Source: Betaproteobacteria bacterium
GTDB lineage: Bacteria; Pseudomonadota; Gammaproteobacteria; Burkholderiales; SG8-39
Reading direction: 5' to 3'
DNA length: 8,754 nucleotides
Assembly (NCBI GenBank): GCA_009693345.1
Contig: SHXL01000117.1
Coordinates: 1-8,754 of the forward strand
Below, piece by piece: positions 1-5,979 of the stretch. Each line of letters opens with the position of its first letter. Position 1 is the first letter of the stretch. The notes below the pieces were generated by a model. It was not told the DNA's origin and did no database searches. It saw only the letters and a program-made list of their open reading frames with translations. The position numbers and the translations under genes are program-made.

Positions 1-255
1 ATCACGCAGGGCACGCCGAAGCGCTACGCCGCAAAGGCCGACAGCGGCCGCACGCTGCTGCGCTTCTTCTGCGGCGACTGCGGCTCGCCGATCTACAGCC
101 AGCGCGAGGCGAGCCCGGAACGGCTGGTGGTGCGGGCCGGGTCCATTGACGATTCCTCCGCGATGAAGATCGTCACAAATATTTGGACAAAGAGCGCACG
201 GTCCTGGTCGCACATCGACCCGGGCAGCGAGCAGCTGCCGGGAAACCCGGCGTAG
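1..255 (+). CDS. GFA/CENP-V family zinc-fold protein, C-terminal part
   Basis: An open frame enters from the left edge and ends at TAG 253-255, giving the last 84 residues of a protein whose start lies outside the window. It contains FFCGDCGSPIY, with Cys24 and Cys27 of the visible part. This CxxCG knuckle followed by a Ser-Pro-(I/L)-(Y/F) stretch is characteristic of the GFA (glutathione-dependent formaldehyde-activating enzyme) / CENP-V fold. A typical C-terminal strand region follows (RLVVRAGSIDD, then a Trp-rich tail with IWTKSARSW). Family members are small zinc proteins of about 120-160 residues. Some spontaneously or catalytically form S-hydroxymethylglutathione, but most have no proven reaction, so only the fold can be named. 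It is followed after nine bases by the FmdB-type gene on the same strand, so the two may be co-transcribed. Confidence 0.8.
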   Translation: MTQGTPKRYAAKADSGRTLLRFFCGDCGSPIYSQREASPERLVVRAGSIDDSSAMKIVTNIWTKSARSWSHIDPGSEQLPGNPA

Positions 256-264
256 GATCGCGCC

Positions 265-552
265 ATGCCGATCTACGAATACGCCCCGCTCTCAGGAAAA
301 TGCAAGCAGTGCGACGGCCGCTTCGAGGTCTACCAGCGCGTCGCCGACGCCAAGCTCAAGAGGTGCCCTGACTGCGGCAAGCCGGTCGAGCGCCTCATCA
401 GCGCCGTTCCGGTGCACGGAAAATTCTCGACGAAATCCGACAGCAGGCTGAAAGACCTCGGCATGACCAAGTACGTGAAGACCAGCGACGGATCCTATGA
501 GCGCACCGTCGGCCAAGGGGGGCCGAAGATGATCCGCGAGCCGAAGAAATAG
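265..552 (+). CDS. FmdB-type small zinc-ribbon protein
   Basis: A 95-residue protein beginning MPIYEY, the hallmark start of the FmdB/CxxC_CXXC_SSSS family. Two CxxC pairs (Cys13/Cys16 and Cys34/Cys37) would bind one zinc ion. The first pair lies about five residues further in than in the usual MPxYEYxCxxCG form, because APLSG is inserted after MPIYEY. The segment after the ribbon (KPVERLIS) is also family-typical. The C-terminal tail is basic and Gly-rich (about residues 60-95, ending REPKK) and probably disordered. The family is often labelled a putative regulatory protein after FmdB of Methylophilus, but no mechanism is established. AGGA lies about eight bases before the ATG. The gene ends at TAG 550-552, immediately before the palindrome at 554-574. 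Confidence 0.85.
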   Translation: MPIYEYAPLSGKCKQCDGRFEVYQRVADAKLKRCPDCGKPVERLISAVPVHGKFSTKSDSRLKDLGMTKYVKTSDGSYERTVGQGGPKMIREPKK

Positions 553-553
553 G

Positions 554-574
554 AATCGGGGTCAGACCCCGATT
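554..574. terminator. 21-base palindrome between convergent genes, possible bidirectional terminator
   Basis: Arm AATCGGGGTC (554-563) and arm GACCCCGATT (565-574) are exact reverse complements around a single A at 564. In RNA the central pairs would open to make a small loop, leaving a strong GC stem. On the plus strand the stem is followed directly by T575-T576, continuing the T run of the right arm (GATTTT), as in an intrinsic terminator. On the minus strand the downstream tract is mixed (TTCCTATTTC) and weaker. The element exactly fills the space between the stop of the FmdB-type gene (552) and the stop of the leftward Bug gene (576), which suits termination from both sides. The exact symmetry could equally mark a dispersed palindromic repeat that happens to serve as a terminator. 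Confidence 0.5.
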
Positions 575-575
575 T

Positions 576-1556
576 TCATTCCGCCCTGATGTTGCCGTCG
601 CGGATGACTTTCGCCCACTTCACGATTTCGTCGAGCAATTCGTCCTTGAGCGCTTCGGGCGTGCTGCCGGAGACTTCGGTGCCCTGCGCGGCAAGCTTGG
701 CGCGCAGGTCCGCCATCTGCAGCACCGCGCCGATTTCGCGATTGACGAGTGCGATCACCTCCTTCGGCGTGCCCGCGGGCGCGTAGAGGGCGTAGTCGGT
801 CACGGAAACGACGCCGGGGAAACCCGATTCCAGCAGCGTCGGCAGCTCCGGGAACTGCGCCGAGCGCTGGCGCGACGCCACCGCGAGCGCGCGCAATTTC
901 CCCGACTTGAGGTGCGGCAGGTAGGCGGGCAGGCTGTCAAGCGCCATGTCGATGCGCCCGTTCAGGATGTCGGGCAGGATCTGCGTCGTACCCTTGTACG
1001 GAATGTGCGTCATGCGTATGCCCGCCGCCTGGCTGAACAGTTCCCCGGTGAGGTGGATCAGCGCCCCCGTCCCCGATGACGCGAACGTGAGCTTGCCGGG
1101 ACTCGCCTTGGCGAGCGCCACCAGCTCGGCAGCGGATTTCGCCTTCGACGACGCGGGCACGATCAGCGCGATCGTTCCCTGGCCGAGCCTCGTGACCGGG
1201 GCGAAATCGCGCCGGATGTCGAACGTGAGGTTCTTGTGCAGCAGCAGCACAATTGCCTGCCCGCCGATCGGGCCCACCAGGAACGTGTAGCCGTCGGGCG
1301 CGCTCTTCGCCGCCGCGTCCGTGCCGATGGTAGTGCCGGCGCCCGGCTTGTTCTCGATGAGGATCGGCTGGCCGAGACGGGGCGAGAGCTTCTCCGCGAG
1401 CGAGCGAGCCACGATGTCCACTCCGCCCCCCGGAGGGAACGGGACCACGAAGCGGATCGGTTTTTCCGGATAGACCGCGGCCGCGCCTGAGGCGGCGAGC
1501 GCGAAGACGCACGCGGCAAGCGCCGCCTGCAGGAATGCACGGGAATTCTTGTTCAC
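576..1556 (-). CDS. Bug/TctC-family periplasmic solute receptor (receptor D)
   Basis: A 326-residue protein of the usual size for the Bug (Bordetella uptake gene) family. These are extracytoplasmic receptors, related to TctC of tripartite tricarboxylate transporters, that bind carboxylates and related small molecules. Residues 1-27 form a Sec signal peptide (basic start, Ala/Leu-rich core, AAA at the cleavage site). Family motifs are VVPFPPGGGVDIVAR (38-51, the ligand loop with Asp47), LIENKPGAGTTIG (66-78), PDGYTFL (87-93), FASSGTGALIHLTGE (158-172) and HIPYKG (184-189). The start codon is GTG (1554-1556), chosen because AGGGAGG lies about four bases upstream and it begins the signal peptide. 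It is the last gene of the leftward block, 18 bases after receptor C. The ligand cannot be predicted, and no TctA or TctB gene is nearby. Confidence 0.93.
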   Translation of the reverse strand: MNKNSRAFLQAALAACVFALAASGAAAVYPEKPIRFVVPFPPGGGVDIVARSLAEKLSPRLGQPILIENKPGAGTTIGTDAAAKSAPDGYTFLVGPIGGQAIVLLLHKNLTFDIRRDFAPVTRLGQGTIALIVPASSKAKSAAELVALAKASPGKLTFASSGTGALIHLTGELFSQAAGIRMTHIPYKGTTQILPDILNGRIDMALDSLPAYLPHLKSGKLRALAVASRQRSAQFPELPTLLESGFPGVVSVTDYALYAPAGTPKEVIALVNREIGAVLQMADLRAKLAAQGTEVSGSTPEALKDELLDEIVKWAKVIRDGNIRAE

Positions 1557-1574
1557 GACGCCTCCCTGGGGGCC

Positions 1575-2537
1575 TCAGTCAGCCCTGATGCCGGCTTCCT
1601 TCACGACGCGGCCCCACTTGGCCGAATCGCCCTTGATGCGCTCGACCGTCTGCGCGGGACCGAGGATCTCGACGTCGCAGCCGGTGGCGTTGATCGCATC
1701 CATGCCGGCCTTGTCCGTCGCGGCCTTCGCGAGCGCCTGCGTCCAGCGCGCCACGACCTCGGGCGGCAGACCGGCCGGCCCGAGCAGGCCGTACCAGGCG
1801 GTGGAGTCGAAACCCTTGATGCCCAGTTCGTCGAACGTCGGCACATCCGGAAACGCCGCGGAACGGGTGAGCGAGGTGACGCCCAGCGAGCGGATCTTGC
1901 CGCTCTTCACCGCGCCCACCGCCGGACCGAGAGAGGAGAACAGCATCGGCAGCTGGCCGCCCATCAGGTCGGTCATCGCCGGCCCGCCGCCCTTGTAGGG
2001 AATGTGCAGCAGGTTGGCGCCGGTGACGCTCTTGAAGTATTCGCCCGACAGGTGATGCGGCCCGCCAACCCCGGAGGTGCCGTAGCTCCACTTGTTCGGG
2101 TCCTGCTTGGAGGCCGCGATCACCTCGGCCACGCTCCTGAACGGCGTGGACGGATGCACCACCAGCATGCTGCCGCTGCCGCAGACGTGGCCCAGGTGCG
2201 TGAACGACGTGATGCTGTTGTAGCCGACCTTGATCAGGTGCGGCGCGACGGTCAGCGGCCCGCTGTCGAAGTAATACAGCGTGTAGCCGTCGGCCGGCGC
2301 CTTGACCATGAACTCCATCGCCACGCCGCCGGCGTTGCCCGGCTTGTTCTCGATGATGAGCGGCTGGCCGAGCAGCGGCTCGAGCACGCGGGCCAGCGGG
2401 CGGATGCCGGCGTCGGCCGACCCGCCCGGCGCATAACCGATCACGACCCGCACCGGCTTGTTGGGATAGCCCTGTGCGAACGCCGGCGCGGCGAGGGCCG
2501 CCAACACAACGCACAGCAACGCAGAAAATGTTCTCAT
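1575..2537 (-). CDS. Bug/TctC-family periplasmic solute receptor (receptor C)
   Basis: A 320-residue Bug-family receptor. The Sec signal peptide covers residues 1-21 (cleavage after AFA). Motifs seen are LIIENKPGNAGG (60-71), ADGYTLYY (82-89), YGTSGVGGPHHLSGE (152-166), LHIPYKGGGPAM (177-188) and FPDVPTFDELG, with the usual C-terminal ending. The first ligand loop departs from the common PF-x-x-GGG form: it reads IGYAPGGSADAGIR (33-46), with Gly-Tyr in place of Pro-Phe, while the loop Asp (Asp42) is kept. Two mature-chain cysteines (Cys119, and one near the C-terminus in NATGCDVE) are unusual beside its paralogues. The start ATG is 2535-2537 and follows the stop of the lyase fragment by four bases. 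No strong ribosome site is visible (only GGA about ten bases upstream), so translation may depend on coupling. The ligand is unknown. Confidence 0.92.
   Translation of the reverse strand: MRTFSALLCVVLAALAAPAFAQGYPNKPVRVVIGYAPGGSADAGIRPLARVLEPLLGQPLIIENKPGNAGGVAMEFMVKAPADGYTLYYFDSGPLTVAPHLIKVGYNSITSFTHLGHVCGSGSMLVVHPSTPFRSVAEVIAASKQDPNKWSYGTSGVGGPHHLSGEYFKSVTGANLLHIPYKGGGPAMTDLMGGQLPMLFSSLGPAVGAVKSGKIRSLGVTSLTRSAAFPDVPTFDELGIKGFDSTAWYGLLGPAGLPPEVVARWTQALAKAATDKAGMDAINATGCDVEILGPAQTVERIKGDSAKWGRVVKEAGIRAD
1962..2007. repeat. 46-base near-identical segment shared with 5378-5423
   Basis: This segment and 5378-5423 match at 43 of 46 positions in the same orientation. They encode the HIPYKGGGPAM-x-DLM segment of receptors C and A. 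The protein motif is conserved in the family, but the DNA match is closer than codon freedom alone would require. It may reflect duplication of receptor genes or a conversion tract, and could serve as a site for recombination between them. Confidence 0.5.
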
Positions 2538-2541
2538 GTGC

Positions 2542-2841
2542 TTAATCCAGAGGTTCGAGCTTGACGATGGAGGCCCCGTGGTTGCTGCCGACCCAGAACG
2601 TCACCGGGGTGGTGGAGTTGTCGACGAACACGCGGCGAATGTTGGTGCTGCGCGGCAGCAGGTATTCGACCGAGCGCCCGGTGCGCGTGTCCACGCGCGT
2701 CACTAAATCGGTAATCATCGAGCCGGTCCAGGCCTCCTCGTTCCTGTCGATCGCCACGTCGTAGGGCGCGGACCAGCGCGGCGCGACCTGCCACTCCTTG
2801 AACTGCCCGGTCTTCGTGTCGAGCATGCCGATGCGGTCGCC
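2542..2841 (-). pseudogene. C-terminal remnant of a streptogramin-lyase-like (Vgb/SMP-30 type) beta-propeller protein
   Basis: The frame ending at TAA 2542-2544 encodes about 99 residues that read as the last blades of a Vgb-like propeller. Repeated units have the pattern RIGMLDTKTGQFKEW, then APYDVAIDRNEEAWTG, then VTRVDTRTGRSVEYLLP, and the tail reads TPVTFWVGSNHGASIVKLEP. Intact proteins of this group are about 300 residues or more, so most of the propeller is missing. This frame stays open upstream to 3273, but everything before about 2841 is the wrong frame of the hydrolase and not protein-like. It therefore has no start of its own and is unlikely to be made as a functional protein. Vgb-type enzymes open cyclic streptogramins, but this sub-branch is generally uncharacterised. 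Recognition of the fold is from blade repeats and remembered family sequence, without a search. Confidence 0.7.
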
Positions 2842-3284
2842 ACCACCCGCCACTGGTTGCTCACGTAATAGGAGATGCCGTTCATGCCGATCTTGCCCGT
2901 GCACCAGGGCTGCGCCGCCGCCCATTCGACGCAAAGATGGATGTCGCGCGTCTCGCGCGCGTTGTTGTGGCACAGGTATCCGAGGGAGCGCCCCGCGCCG
3001 CGCGAGTCGACGCGCACCACAGCGTAGCCGTCGGGGACCCATTTTTCCGGATCCACCACTTCCCAGTTCTGGTACCGGTTCGACGAACCCGCGAGGACGT
3101 CCAGGTTCTCGCGCGCCATGATCTCCCACGCCGTCTTGTAGCCGTCCTGGAAGGCGAGCCCCTTGCCGTAGGGGCCGTAGGTAAGGATCGCCGGATAGCG
3201 CCCCGCCTCCTGCGGAAGAAAAACATCCGCGCGCAGCACCAGCCCGTCGTCCATCGCGATCGGCACGTCCCAATCTATCTTCAT
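2715..3284 (-). pseudogene. Truncated CocE/NonD (S15-type) alpha/beta hydrolase, N-terminal part only
   Basis: The ATG at 3282-3284 has AAAGGA about five bases upstream. Residues 1 to about 147 are a convincing start of an X-Pro-dipeptidyl-peptidase-like (CocE/NonD) hydrolase. The segment IAMDDGLVLRADVFLP (9-24) is the usual entry strand, and ILTYGPYGKG (33-42) follows it. VRVDSRGAGRS (90-100) is the conserved RDxRGxGxS-type loop, and GKIGMNGISYY (130-140) is the nucleophile elbow with Ser137. After NQWRV the frame passes into a meaningless Arg/Ser/Pro-rich tail (about residues 149-189) that is the lyase remnant read out of frame, stopping at 2715. Family members are usually over 500 residues, so the acid and His of the catalytic triad and the C-terminal jelly-roll are gone. 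The 189-residue product, if made, should be inactive. Its intact relatives hydrolyse esters or amides. Confidence 0.8.
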
Positions 3285-3316
3285 CTCATCCTTTTGCCAT
3301 CAGATGAATCAATGAA

Positions 3317-4006
3317 TTACGCTGGCTCCATCCCTTTCGCCCGCAGCACCGGCGCCGCCGCCGGAGAGGCGATGTATTGCATCAGCGCACGCGCGGCCTG
3401 CGGCGCGGCCGATTTCGCGAGCAGGCCGCCGGAGAACACGGTCGCGTGCTGCAATTCCGCCAGCAGCGGCCCGAGGAAATCGATGCCCTGCACCGGGAGC
3501 AGTTCGCTCACCTGCTGGAAGCCGATTTCCGCCTCGCCGCCCGCCACCAGGTCGCCCGCCGCCGTGCCGGGCTTCGCCTCCACGACCTTTTCCCGCGGAA
3601 TTCCCATCCGCTTGAAGAGCTCCGTGAGATAGACGCCGCTCGGGCCGCTCGACAGGGCGATCGACTTCGCCGCCAGCAGCGCGCGCTTGAAAGCCTCGGC
3701 CGAGCCCAGGTCGGGCCGCGGCGCGCCGGCGCGCACCGCCACGCCGATCGTCGAGCGGGCGAAGTCCACGCGGCTCCCGGCGACGATTGCGCCGGCCTGC
3801 GCCAGATCGTCGACGACGCCTGCCGGGAGAACGACCACATCCATGCCGCCTTCGCCCGCACGCAGGCGCCGCGCGATATCCACGCCCCCCGCGAAATGGA
3901 GCGTCACCTGGTGGCCGCTCGCCTGCTCGAACATCGGCGCGAGCTCGCGCAGCGCCTCGCGCATCGCGATCGAGGACATCACGTTCAATTCAGTCGTTTT
4001 TTGCAT
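3317..4006 (-). CDS. ModA-like (type II periplasmic-binding-fold) substrate-binding protein lacking a signal peptide
   Basis: A 229-residue protein with the layout of SBP_bac_11/ModA-like proteins. The N-terminal strand (ELNVMSSIAMREAL, 6-19) is followed by FEQASGHQVTLHFAGGVDIARRL (26-48). Next come GGMDVVVLPAGVVDDLAQAG (53-72), DFARSTIGVAVRAG (81-94), ALSSGPSGVYLTELFKRMGI (117-136), EAEIGFQQVSELLP (158-171) and a C-terminal FSGGLLAKSA...ARALMQYIASPAA. In ABC systems this fold binds molybdate or other anions. Here the chain starts directly with MQKTTELNV, with no hydrophobic leader, and no in-frame upstream start would add one because receptor B ends 20 bases before it. It may therefore act in the cytoplasm, for example as a ligand-sensing or storage protein, but its ligand is not predictable. 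GGGG lies about ten bases before the ATG. No permease or ATPase partner is next to it. Confidence 0.82.
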   Translation of the reverse strand: MQKTTELNVMSSIAMREALRELAPMFEQASGHQVTLHFAGGVDIARRLRAGEGGMDVVVLPAGVVDDLAQAGAIVAGSRVDFARSTIGVAVRAGAPRPDLGSAEAFKRALLAAKSIALSSGPSGVYLTELFKRMGIPREKVVEAKPGTAAGDLVAGGEAEIGFQQVSELLPVQGIDFLGPLLAELQHATVFSGGLLAKSAAPQAARALMQYIASPAAAPVLRAKGMEPA

Positions 4007-4026
4007 GATTCATGCTGCCCCGATTT

Positions 4027-4968
4027 CTACTCGATCTTCGCGCCCGCCGCCTTCACGATGCGCCCCATCCGCGCGTAGTCCTCGCGCAGCAGCGCGGCGA
4101 ACGCCTCCGGCGAGAGTGCGCGCGGCATCACGCCCTGCTTGTCCAGGCGCTCGAGCGTGGCCGGATTCTGCAGGATCTTTGCCACGGCGCCGTTCAGCGC
4201 GTCGAGCGTGGCCTTCGGGATGCCCGCCGGGCCGAGCAAACCCATCCAGGAATCGAACGCGTAGCCCGGCACCCCGCTCTCGGCGATGGTCGGCAGCTCG
4301 GGGACGAACTTGGAGCGCTGCGCGCCGGTGACGCCGAGCATGCGCACGCGCGCATCCTTGGTAAAGCCGAGCGCGCCGATGGTCGAGGCGATCACCGCGT
4401 CGGCGCGGCCGGCCAGCACCTCGTTCACCGCCTCGTTGGTCGCCTTGTAGGGCACGTGCACCATGTCGATCCCAGTAACGCTCGCGAAGTAGGCCATCGA
4501 CAGGTGCGTCGCGCTGCCGCCGCCCGCGGTGGCATAGTTGAGCTTGCCCGGATTGGCCTTGGCGTACGCGACCAGTTCGGCGACCGTCTTCGCCGGCAGC
4601 TTCGCATTCACGATCAGCACGTAATCCACCGTGCCGACATGCGCCACGGCCGTGAAGTCCTCGAGCGGGTGGTAGGGAAGCTTCGCATAGACGTGGCCGG
4701 TGATGGTGTGGCTCGCGGCGGCGAGCAGCAGCGTGTTGCCGTCGGGCGCGGACTTGGCCACCAGCGCGTTGCCGATCGTGCCGCCCGCGCCGGCGCGGTT
4801 CTCCACGACCACGGTCTTGCCGATGAGCGGGCCGAGCTCCGGCGCGATGGTGCGCGCGAGGATGTCCTGCACCCCGCCGGCCGCAAACGGCACCACAATG
4901 CGCACCACCTGCTGCGCGTGCGTTGCCGCAGCGCACAGCGACAGCATCAGAAACGTCAGGATCCTCAT
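4027..4968 (-). CDS. Bug/TctC-family periplasmic solute receptor (receptor B)
   Basis: A 313-residue Bug receptor when started at the second of two tandem ATG codons (4966-4968). GGGAGG ends two bases before the first ATG (4969-4971) and five before the second, so the second gives better spacing. The products differ by one Met. Residues 1-18 form the signal peptide (LLxL-type core, THA before Gln-Gln). Family motifs are VVPFAAGGVQDILAR (first ligand loop, Asp kept), VVVENRAGAGGTIG, APDGNTLLL (Asn where Tyr is usual), YATAGGGSATHLSMAYF, VHVPYKATNEAV (lacking the common GGGPA) and FVPELPTIAESGVPGY. It ends at TAG 4027-4029. It lies about 22 bases downstream of receptor A and 20 bases upstream of the ModA-like gene, consistent with one operon. 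The altered ATNEAV segment suggests a ligand preference different from that of A and C, which is inference. Confidence 0.93.
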   Translation of the reverse strand: MRILTFLMLSLCAAATHAQQVVRIVVPFAAGGVQDILARTIAPELGPLIGKTVVVENRAGAGGTIGNALVAKSAPDGNTLLLAAASHTITGHVYAKLPYHPLEDFTAVAHVGTVDYVLIVNAKLPAKTVAELVAYAKANPGKLNYATAGGGSATHLSMAYFASVTGIDMVHVPYKATNEAVNEVLAGRADAVIASTIGALGFTKDARVRMLGVTGAQRSKFVPELPTIAESGVPGYAFDSWMGLLGPAGIPKATLDALNGAVAKILQNPATLERLDKQGVMPRALSPEAFAALLREDYARMGRIVKAAGAKIE

Positions 4969-4990
4969 CATTTCCTCCCATCCATGAAAT

Positions 4991-5956
4991 CTACTCCGCC
5001 TTCAGCCCCTGCTCCCGGATGATGCGGCCGTAGCGGCGCAGGTCGGCGTCGATCAGCGCCTGCAGTTCCTTCGGCGTGCCCGCTTGCGGCACCGCGCCCT
5101 GCCCGATCAGCCTGTCGCGCACGTCGGGCACCGAGACCGCTTCGTTGATATCTGAATTCAATTTATCAATGACCGTTGCGGGCGTGCCGGCAGGAGCGAG
5201 GAGCGCGATCCACGAGCCCGACTCCGCGTCCTTGACCCCCGCTTCGGCGAGCGTGGGCACATCGGGCAATGCGGGATTGCGCTTCGCGTGCGACACGGCG
5301 AGGCCCTTCAACTTGCCCGCCTTGATGTGGCCCGATCCCTCCAGCACCGAGGCGAACAGCAGGTTCACCTGGCCCGACATCAGGTCGATCATCGCCGGTC
5401 CGCCGCCCTTGTAGGGGATGTGCGTCATCCGCGTGCCGGTGGCGGCCTGGAAGATTTCCGCGGTGAGGTGCGGCGAGCCGCCGCTCCCTGAACTCGCGAA
5501 GGTCACCGCGCCGGGCTTCGTTTTGGCGTAGGCCACGAGTTCCTTGATCGAATTGGGCGGGAACGACGGGCTCGCCATCAGCACGAACGGCAACTCGCAG
5601 ACGAGCGACACCGGAGTGAACGCAGTGTCCGGGTTGTACGGCAGCTTGGTGTAGAGCGCCGGATTGATGGACGTAACGCCGACGTTGGCGATGAGCAGCG
5701 TGTAGCCGTCCGGCTTCGCCCTCGCCACCGCATCCGCGCCGAGGATTCCGCCCGCGCCGCCGCGGTTCTCCACCACCATCGACTGGCCCCACTTCGCCGT
5801 CAGCCGCGCCGCGATCGTGCGCGCCGTGATGTCCGTGCCGCCGCCCGGCGCGAACGGCACGACGAGCGTGACAGGCTTCGCGGGCCAGGACTGCGCGAAA
5901 GCGGGAACGGCGAGCGCGAACAGCGCGGCGGCGAGCGTACGGGCGGGCATACTCAT
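4991..5956 (-). CDS. Bug/TctC-family periplasmic solute receptor (receptor A), first gene of the leftward block
   Basis: A 321-residue Bug receptor starting at ATG 5954-5956 (MSMPART). The ATG at 5948-5950, two codons in, is an alternative. The open frame extends to 6376, but that upstream part is the wrong frame of the peptidase gene and has no protein character. The signal peptide is residues 1-21 (cleavage after AFA). Motifs are VVPFAPGGGTDITAR (32-46, Asp42), MVVENRGGAGGILG (60-73), KPDGYTLLIAN (81-91), FASSGSGGSPHLTAE (153-167), HIPYKGGGPAM (179-189) and LPDVPTLAEAGV. No Shine-Dalgarno sequence is evident. A perfect TATAAT lies nine bases before the ATG, so the transcript may be leaderless or nearly so. 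It heads a run of receptors with gaps of about 20 bases. The ligand is unknown. Confidence 0.93.
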   Translation of the reverse strand: MSMPARTLAAALFALAVPAFAQSWPAKPVTLVVPFAPGGGTDITARTIAARLTAKWGQSMVVENRGGAGGILGADAVARAKPDGYTLLIANVGVTSINPALYTKLPYNPDTAFTPVSLVCELPFVLMASPSFPPNSIKELVAYAKTKPGAVTFASSGSGGSPHLTAEIFQAATGTRMTHIPYKGGGPAMIDLMSGQVNLLFASVLEGSGHIKAGKLKGLAVSHAKRNPALPDVPTLAEAGVKDAESGSWIALLAPAGTPATVIDKLNSDINEAVSVPDVRDRLIGQGAVPQAGTPKELQALIDADLRRYGRIIREQGLKAE

Positions 5957-5965
5957 GGTCGGCAC

Positions 5966-5971
5966 ATTATA
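5966..5971 (-). promoter_or_regulatory. Putative -10 box (TATAAT) for the receptor block
   Basis: The minus strand reads TATAAT exactly, ending nine bases before the ATG of receptor A, in otherwise very GC-rich DNA. The hexamer about 17 bases upstream (CAAGAG or nearby) is a poor match to TTGACA. Transcription would begin about one to three bases before the ATG at 5956, leaving almost no leader and no room for a ribosome site. The opposite strand reads TATAGT over nearly the same bases (5968-5973), so weak divergent activity is conceivable. The call rests on one hexamer. Confidence 0.4.
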
Positions 5972-5979
5972 GTTGCGGG

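Noticed and set aside
1579..2514. 311-codon minus-strand frame overlapping receptor C
   Set aside because: It lies on the same strand in another frame, with compositionally biased shadow translation and no motifs.
2842..3273. Upstream part of the lyase frame read as one 243-residue protein
   Set aside because: Before about 2841 the translation is Arg/Gly-rich nonsense lying under the real hydrolase frame.
4010..5022. Long open frames overlapping receptor B on both strands (323 and 336 codons)
   Set aside because: Their translations are Arg/Ala/Gly/His-rich with no motifs. They are frame shadows caused by high GC, while the 4027-4968 frame carries full Bug motifs.
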